Origin: Candidatus Tharpella aukensis
GTDB taxonomy: Bacteria > Desulfobacterota > Anaeroferrophillalia > Anaeroferrophillales > Tharpellaceae
Assembly (NCBI GenBank): GCA_021163445.1
Contig: JAGGWR010000126.1
Span: 1 to 32,925 of the forward strand
DNA length: 32,925 nt
Reading direction: 5' to 3'
The notes beneath the pieces are model-generated. The model ran no database searches. It was not told where the DNA came from and was given only the letters and a program-made list of their open reading frames with translations. Below, piece by piece: positions 27,389 to 32,925 of this stretch (position 1 is the first letter of the stretch; every line of letters starts with the position of its first letter). Position numbers and translations under genes: made by a program.

Positions 27389-27568
27389 TTGATGGCGTCG
27401 TAAAAAATACGGGATGGCTAAGTAAAAATTTCGATAGACAAGATGATGTGGTTTTCCAGGCGCGAGACCATACATATAGTATGTCGAGTGTCTGGGAAAC
27501 CATATCATCGCAGGATATCGGAACTTTTTACGCCCCGCAGGAAGTACTCTTGGGGTGCAACGCCATCA
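27389..27568. repeat. Palindromic repeat G overlapping the efp stop codon
   Basis: TGATGGCGTCGTAAAAA...TTTTTACG...GCAACGCCATCA ends; AAGATGATGTGGTTTTCCAGGCGC/GTGTCTGGGAAACCATATCATCGC stem; CATAC-atata-GTATG apex. Confidence 0.82.
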
Positions 27569-28126
27569 GGATTTGACTCGTTCCATATACTCGCCGGTGC
27601 GCGTGTCGATTCTTAGGCGGTCACCAGGGTTGATGAAAAGTGGGACATTTATGCGGGCTCCGGTTTCGACGGTAACCGGCTTGGTGACGCTGCTGGCGGT
27701 GTCACCTTTGAGGCCGGGTTCAGCTTCGGTTACTTCAAGATTGACAAATGTCGGTAGTTCCAGATTGATGACCCGGCCTTTGTAAAATAGAACCGTGACA
27801 ACACTATTCTCCTGAAGGAAATCCTTGGCTTTGCCGACAATCTCGGCGGTCAAAGCGGTCTGCTCGTAGGTGTCATTGTCCATGAAATGAAAATCGCCGT
27901 CGGTGTAGAGAAATTGCATCTCTTTCTCTTCGATGTCCGGTTTGCCGACTTTTTCACTGGAACGAAAGGTGCGGTCGACGACATTGCCATTGAGCAGGTT
28001 TTTCAGTTTTGTTCGGACAAAGGCACCACCTTTGCCCGGTTTAACATGTTGAAAGCTAACTATAATAAAAGGTTCATCGTTGATCTCAATTCGCAATCCC
28101 CGGCGAAAATCAGGTGTTGAATACAT
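27566..28126 (-). CDS. efp: Elongation factor P
   Basis: LRIEINDEPFIIVSFQHVKPGKGGAFVRTKLKNLLNGNVVDRTFRSSEKV; C-terminus GDRLRIDTRTGEYMERV. Confidence 0.97.
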   Translation of the reverse strand: MYSTPDFRRGLRIEINDEPFIIVSFQHVKPGKGGAFVRTKLKNLLNGNVVDRTFRSSEKVGKPDIEEKEMQFLYTDGDFHFMDNDTYEQTALTAEIVGKAKDFLQENSVVTVLFYKGRVINLELPTFVNLEVTEAEPGLKGDTASSVTKPVTVETGARINVPLFINPGDRLRIDTRTGEYMERVKS

Positions 28127-28156
28127 AGTTTTTTCCTTTTTTGTAGTATTTAAGTT

Positions 28157-29245
28157 TTAAGCGATGATCATCTTGTTTAAACTTTTGTCGATGGTTGTAA
28201 GTTTTTCGGCTCCCTGATCACTGAGATAGACCATATCTTCAACCCTGATGCCCCAACGGTTGGGGAAATAGCAGCCTGGCTCAATCGTAAAAACCATACC
28301 TGGTTCCAGCCTGCCCGCCGGTGAGTTTTGTGAGATCGAAGGAGCTTCATGAATTTCCAGGCCGACACCATGTCCGGTTCCGTGGTTGAACCATTGGTCA
28401 AGTTCGGCTTTAGCGAGCACCGATCGAACTTGATGATCAAGTTCTTGGGCGGTTATGCTCTTTTCCAAGGCCTTTAGACCCTGATTCTGGGCGTTGAGAA
28501 GGGCATTATAGACCCGTTGAACTTCTTTGTCTGGTTCTTCGAGAAAGAATGTGCAGGTTTGGTCGCTGTGGTAGCCTTGATAACAGGCGCCAAAATCGAT
28601 GGTGACAATATCGCCGGGATTGATGATACGTTTTGAAGCAACCCCGTGCGGCAGGGCCGAGCGGGGACCGCTGGCAACAATCAAGGGAAATGCCGCTTTT
28701 TCACCGCCGGCCCGGCGTAGTTGATACTCCATTTCAGCGGCCAGATCACGTTCGCTGATGCCGGGGCGGAGCTGCTTGAGGCTGATCTGTAGAGCTTGTT
28801 CAGCAATGGCAACAGCTTTGCGTAAGAGTGTGATCTCCCCCTCTTCTTTATATTTTCGTGGTTGAGAAAGGATAGAGGCAGCAACAACCGGTTCTTTACC
28901 GCCCAGGCTGCGGCGCAGTTTGAGCCATGTGCCGGCGCTTAAATTTATTTCATCAATGCCGAGTTTTACTATTTTATGATTCTCATTTATTTGCTGACAA
29001 AGGTCATCTAAAGATCTGATACGAATCAACTCAAGTGCGGCTGGAATCTCTGCCGCAGCTTGGGTCGTGTAACGTCCATCAGTAAAAAAAATGCCTTGCT
29101 TTGCGGTTAACAGAAGGTAGGCGCTGTCGCCGCTGTAACCAGTATAATAGTTGAGATTGGCCGGATGATTAATGAGAAAGGCGTCGCATTTAGCAACATC
29201 CAGCAGATTGCGAAGTTTTTCAAGTCGTTGTAAATGTGTATTCAT
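28157..29245 (-). CDS. M24 family Xaa-Pro peptidase
   Basis: VTIDFGACYQGYHSDQTCTFFL; HGTGHGVGLEIHEAPSIS; LEPGMVFTIEPGCY; GIRVEDMVYLSDQG. Confidence 0.95.
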   Translation of the reverse strand: MNTHLQRLEKLRNLLDVAKCDAFLINHPANLNYYTGYSGDSAYLLLTAKQGIFFTDGRYTTQAAAEIPAALELIRIRSLDDLCQQINENHKIVKLGIDEINLSAGTWLKLRRSLGGKEPVVAASILSQPRKYKEEGEITLLRKAVAIAEQALQISLKQLRPGISERDLAAEMEYQLRRAGGEKAAFPLIVASGPRSALPHGVASKRIINPGDIVTIDFGACYQGYHSDQTCTFFLEEPDKEVQRVYNALLNAQNQGLKALEKSITAQELDHQVRSVLAKAELDQWFNHGTGHGVGLEIHEAPSISQNSPAGRLEPGMVFTIEPGCYFPNRWGIRVEDMVYLSDQGAEKLTTIDKSLNKMIIA

Positions 29246-29250
29246 CTAAT

Positions 29251-29688
29251 TTAAATATTCAGCAGCAGTTTAAATGTTTCAAGAGCGACCAGATAGGAGG
29301 TTGTACCAAAACCACTAATAGTGCCCCGGCAGACGGCTGCAGTCAGGGACTTTTGCCGGAACTCCTCTCGGGCGTTAATGTTGCTCAGATGAACCTCTAT
29401 AACCGGGAGCCCAATTGCAGCAATCGCATCTCGTATCGCGATGCTGGTATGGGTGAAAGCTGCAGGATTAATAATGATGCCGGAAAAACCTTCTTTCCCG
29501 GCGTTTTGCAGCCAGTCGATGATCTCGCCTTCATGGTTGCTTTGCCGGCAGACGGTTGTCAGTTCTAACTCTTGTCCGCGTCGGACAATCTCAAGGTTGA
29601 TCGTCTCCAGGCTTTTTGAGCCGTATATTTCAGGTTCACGCAGTCCCAGAAGGTTGAGGTTGGGGCCGTGAATAGTCAGAATCTTCAT
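29251..29688 (-). CDS. aroQ: Type II 3-dehydroquinate dehydratase
   Basis: MKILTIHGPNLNLLGLREPEIYGSKSLETIN; RQSNHEGEIIDWLQ; INPAAFTHTSIAIRDA; EVHLSNINAREEFR. Confidence 0.96.
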   Translation of the reverse strand: MKILTIHGPNLNLLGLREPEIYGSKSLETINLEIVRRGQELELTTVCRQSNHEGEIIDWLQNAGKEGFSGIIINPAAFTHTSIAIRDAIAAIGLPVIEVHLSNINAREEFRQKSLTAAVCRGTISGFGTTSYLVALETFKLLLNI

Positions 29689-29993
29689 GAACTCCTCTGC
29701 TTGCAAATGTTAGGTTGCTGTTTTTCAACGACCTTAAGCAGGTTCTTGAGGCGGCTGATCTGGCGTTGGGTGCGAATTGTTTTTTTGGCCGCAGCCGGGT
29801 TGGGTCGAGGTTTGAAATATTCCTTGATTTGGGAGATCTCTTTTTCATAAACTTGGGCCTTTTCCGGGTTTTGTCGGCCAAGTTTTTGGTAAATATCAAT
29901 AGCTTCACGCCAATGTCGCTGCTTGAGAAGGAGTTGGGCCATAGTTTCAGTCAAGATCGGCTGAGTGGAGCTATTGTTGTCGGAATCATTCAT
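29685..29993 (-). CDS. Small TPR-like protein
   Basis: MAQLLLKQRHWREAIDIYQKLGRQNPEKAQVYEKEI; 4-nt overlap with aroQ. Confidence 0.68.
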   Translation of the reverse strand: MNDSDNNSSTQPILTETMAQLLLKQRHWREAIDIYQKLGRQNPEKAQVYEKEISQIKEYFKPRPNPAAAKKTIRTQRQISRLKNLLKVVEKQQPNICKQRSS

Positions 29994-30198
29994 AAACTAT
30001 ATTTCTTATTTGCTGAATAATGTGAAAAGCGACAATTATGACTATATTTTTCTGATGGCTCCACCTGATAGTGGAAAAATTGCTTCAAGTCAAGTAGGTA
30101 GGAAGTTTGGAAATGTGGAATTGAACTGCTTAATGACTGGCCAGAGACTATTCTGCAGGATAGCAAAAATGAGGTTTCTGCTCTTGCTACCCTACGGA

Positions 30199-31170
30199 TT
30201 ACTGTTTGCCGAACAGGAGAATGAATGGGTTTATCAGTTCCGGGTCAAAATGTTCCGGGGTTTCACCTTTGATGATTTTCAGGGCGTCAAAGGTTGAAAG
30301 GGCTTTCTTGTAAGAGCGTTTAGTGGTCAGGGCATCGAAGACATCACAAAATGCACAGATTTTTCCGCCCTGTGAGATTTTTTCCCGGGAAAGTTTTTTT
30401 GGGTAGCCCGACCCACTGTAGCGTTCATGGTGACTGAGGATGATGTCAATAATGGCCGGGTTTCTGATCCCCATATCCCAGGCCAGCTCGGTTCCCAGCT
30501 TCGGGTGCTCCTGCATAAGCTCCCATTCACCTTGATCAAGAGCTCCTTGCTTGTTGATGATGGATGTGGGGATGCTGGCTTTGCCGAGATCGTGCAGAAA
30601 AAAACCCAGGCCTAAGGTTTTGAGTTCCGCATCACTTATTGATGGTAAGGTTTTAAGCGTCATCATGATGGCATATATGCCGACATTTATGGAGTGAGTG
30701 TAGGTGTAATAGTCCTGGTTGGTGATCATCATCAGCAGGTTGCTGGTTTTGGGGGATTGGGTGATGGTGTCAATCATGCAATCGACCAGGTTTCGGGTCT
30801 GGTCAATGCTTTCCGTGCAGGGGTGTAGAAAAAGTTCTTCAGTGATGTCGCTGGCGGTTTCGTAGATGATAGAAGCCTTGTCGTTTTCCGTTAGAGCGGG
30901 ATTGGACAGTATGGCCGTAAGATTTTTCTTGATATAGTTCAGGTAGCCATGTCGATCACAGGTATTGAGATAGAGATGGCTGACGCTGTTTTGTTTCAAT
31001 CGGTCGATTTTTGTGGTTGTCAGCAGGCTGTGTTCATTAAGGAAGAGGACATAGCGATCCTTGCCGGTGCGAAGAAAGAGTTTGATGCCGACTTGACGTT
31101 CAGGCGCAAGTGTGGAGAGAGGGACCTGTTGGTAGGGTGGGCCTGTAGGAGCTGGGGCTGTCGGTGTCAA
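30199..31170 (-). CDS. HD-GYP domain protein, putative c-di-GMP phosphodiesterase
   Basis: YYTYTHSINVGIYAIMM; GFFLHDLGKASIP; SHHERYSGSGYPKKLSREKISQGGKICAFCDVFDALTTKRSYKKA. Confidence 0.93.
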   Translation of the reverse strand: MTPTAPAPTGPPYQQVPLSTLAPERQVGIKLFLRTGKDRYVLFLNEHSLLTTTKIDRLKQNSVSHLYLNTCDRHGYLNYIKKNLTAILSNPALTENDKASIIYETASDITEELFLHPCTESIDQTRNLVDCMIDTITQSPKTSNLLMMITNQDYYTYTHSINVGIYAIMMTLKTLPSISDAELKTLGLGFFLHDLGKASIPTSIINKQGALDQGEWELMQEHPKLGTELAWDMGIRNPAIIDIILSHHERYSGSGYPKKLSREKISQGGKICAFCDVFDALTTKRSYKKALSTFDALKIIKGETPEHFDPELINPFILLFGKQ

Positions 31171-31322
31171 TTTGCTCGTCCTTGGTGGTTTCGTGATTTT
31201 TGTAAGTGTACCTGTCTTATCTTCTTATGTGCTGTTTTATAATGGGTTAAAGTAGTTAATATTTTTAGATTAGTCAAATGGTAATTATGGAGACTTGCAA
31301 TTGTTTCTTGAACTATAAATTC

Positions 31323-31356
31323 GCGAAATTTTTGCGGCAGTGCGAAAAATATTCGC
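31323..31356. repeat. Inverted repeat in the leader between the HD-GYP and CODH genes
   Basis: GCGAAATTTTTGC-ggcagt-GCGAAAAATATTCGC. Confidence 0.6.
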
Positions 31357-31649
31357 TGTATTTTGTTGCTGAAAGATTTTTGGTCACTTAATAATGATAA
31401 TTGACAGGTGAGAAACTTATAGTCATGTGGCTGTTTGCGGATAGAATTTTTTCTCGGATCGACTTATTAATTTAGAAAAAAGCGCAGGCATATACATAAA
31501 ATTCCAAGCTTTATTTTAAAAAAAATAATGATGAGCTGGGGAAAAGAACATTTTTCGGTATTATTAATGGGGCGAAGATTGGTTTTTTCTTTACTGACCA
31601 TGTCTGGGCGGTATACTGATTGCATATACCTGCCCGCAAGTATTCAGTT

Positions 31650-31686
31650 TCGTTTTGGCGGTGAACGCCGAACGATCTTTTATAAT
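31650..31686 (+). promoter_or_regulatory. Inverted repeat next to TATAAT upstream of the CODH gene (candidate promoter/operator)
   Basis: TCGTTTTGGCG-gtgaa-CGCCGAACGA then ATCTTT-TATAAT (31681-31686); Shine-Dalgarno AAGGAGG just before ATG 31722. Confidence 0.5.
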
Positions 31687-31721
31687 GCCACTTAAAAACA
31701 CTATCAAGGAGGTAGTAACCA

Positions 31722-32925
31722 ATGGCGAAAAAAGAGTTAAATGCTCAGGAAGCATCAATCTGTGCCAGTACAGTACAGATGATCGAGAAAGCCACTAAAG
31801 ACGGCGTTCAGTTCGCATTTCATAGAGCTAATGATATGGCAGCTTGTCCCATCGGGGCGGTTTCCGCATGTTGTAAAAATTGTTCCATGGGTCCCTGTCG
31901 TTTAAGCCCGAAAGATCCTTATGCCAAGGTTGGCGTCTGTGGTGCGACTATTGATACTATCGGCGCACGTAACTTCGCCCGCATGGTTGTCGCCGGTGCC
32001 GCCGCTCATACCGATCACGGCATGGGTATGCTTGATTGTTTCAAGGAAGTCGTCCATGGCAAGATTGATGGTTTCCGGATCAAAGATGAAGTGAAACTTA
32101 AAGAAGTTTGTGGTTATCTCGATATTCCGCTTACGGTTGAAGTTGACGGTGAAGTCAAAGATCGTGAGATTCTGGAGTTAGGGGTTGAGCTGGCTGAAGA
32201 GCTTGAAAAGACCTACACCCAGGTTGAAGGTGAGATTCCTTTTATGAAACGGGTTCCGGAAAAGACCTTGGAACGCTGGCGTGAACTTGGAATTGTGCCG
32301 CGTGGTGCGATGCGTGAAATCATGGAGATGATGCATCGGACGCATATCGGCGTCGATCAGGAATATGTAAATATCAGTCGCCAATTTCAGCGCGTTGCCC
32401 TCTCCGATGGTTGGGGTGGTTCGATGGTTGCGACCGAACTTTCCGATATTCTTTTTGGGACTCCGAAGCCGATTGCCGGTATAGTTGATATGGGTTGTCT
32501 GGATGAGAAATCGGTTAACATTGTCATCAACGGTCACGAGCCGATCATGTTCGAAGCCATGATTGACTCCGTTAATGATCCTAAATTGATTGAAAAAGCC
32601 AAAGCCGCTGGCGCTGCAGGTTTAAACCTTGTCGGGATGTGTTGTTCCGGGGCCGAGGTTCTGATGCGTCATGGAGTTCCCCATGCCGGTAACTTCATGT
32701 CGACTGAAGCTGTGCTCGTAACCGGTGCGGTTGATGCCATGGCGGTTGACGTTCAGTGTATCAAACAGGGTTTAGGCCCGGTTTCAGAATGTTATGGAAC
32801 TCCGCTGATTACAACCAATTATCGGGCGCACATCGAAGGGGCTCAGCACATTCAGCTTGATGAGACAAATCCTCGCGAATGTGTTGACCAAGTTGTTGAG
32901 TTGGCGATTAAGCGTTACAAAGGCC
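31722..32925 (+). CDS. Anaerobic Ni-CO dehydrogenase catalytic subunit (CooS/AcsA), 3'-truncated by window edge
   Basis: Translated from raw sequence: MAKKELNAQEASICASTVQMIEKATKDGVQFAFHRANDMAACPIGAVSACCKNCSMGPCRLSPKDPYAKVGVCGATIDTIGARNFARMVVAGAAAHTDHG...LSDILFGTPKPIAG...GLNLVGMCCSGAEVLMRHGVPHAGNFMSTEAVLVTGAVDAMAVDVQCI; absent from the ORF track. Confidence 0.96.
   Translation, partial: MAKKELNAQEASICASTVQMIEKATKDGVQFAFHRANDMAACPIGAVSACCKNCSMGPCRLSPKDPYAKVGVCGATIDTIGARNFARMVVAGAAAHTDHGMGMLDCFKEVVHGKIDGFRIKDEVKLKEVCGYLDIPLTVEVDGEVKDREILELGVELAEELEKTYTQVEGEIPFMKRVPEKTLERWRELGIVPRGAMREIMEMMHRTHIGVDQEYVNISRQFQRVALSDGWGGSMVATELSDILFGTPKPIAGIVDMGCLDEKSVNIVINGHEPIMFEAMIDSVNDPKLIEKAKAAGAAGLNLVGMCCSGAEVLMRHGVPHAGNFMSTEAVLVTGAVDAMAVDVQCIKQGLGPVSECYGTPLITTNYRAHIEGAQHIQLDETNPRECVDQVVELAIKRYKG

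Noticed and set aside
29994-30198. Possible gene remnant (frames reading MAPPDSGKIASSQVGRKFGNVELN and EVWKCGIELLNDWPETILQDSKNEVSALATLRITVCRTGE)
   Set aside because: Fragments are protein-like but short, in different frames, and I cannot match them to a family; not called as a pseudogene without a search.
31278-31391. 37-aa plus-strand ORF MVIMETCNCFLNYKFAKFLRQCEKYSLYFVAERFLVT
   Set aside because: No ribosome-binding site; overlaps an inverted repeat in an AT-rich leader; probably chance.
1-32925. CRISPR arrays, rRNA or tRNA genes, prophage
   Set aside because: No regularly spaced direct repeats, no tRNA or rRNA signatures and no integrase or phage structural genes recognised.

Overview
The window looks like a chromosomal segment of an anaerobic, Gram-negative, Desulfobacterota-like bacterium; this is inferred from gene content, with no search run. 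Left to right it carries: the 3' part of hppA (H+-PPase); yebC-ruvC-ruvA-ruvB; a CsgD/LuxR-type regulator; a PilZ protein; and a nucleotide-sugar epimerase. On the minus strand follows an envelope cluster (lysS-lolC/E-lolD-bamA-skp-fabZ-lpxA-Gfo/Idh/MocA-lpxB) with two TPR-like proteins and an H1-like basic protein. Then come kdsB-HNH-moaE, a small minus-strand operon (3D-domain lipoprotein, a candidate selenoprotein, a duplicated CQLGxF protein), pyrF, an uncharacterised Cys-containing protein, cmk-ispH, efp-pepP-aroQ-TPR, an HD-GYP protein, and the 5' part of an anaerobic Ni-CO dehydrogenase (CooS/AcsA). The CODH runs off the right edge and is missing from the ORF track. The most interesting observation is an un-annotated 62-codon reading frame at 23121..23309 (-). 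Its in-frame TGA is followed by a hairpin closely matching a bacterial SECIS (bulged U, GC stem, AGGU loop) at about the spacing seen in E. coli fdhF, which suggests a tiny membrane-anchored selenoprotein with a UxxxxC motif. The second is a set of palindromic, MITE/REP-like intergenic repeats, several with compensatory changes between copies or inverted partners in the window. Most sit directly at gene 3' ends.
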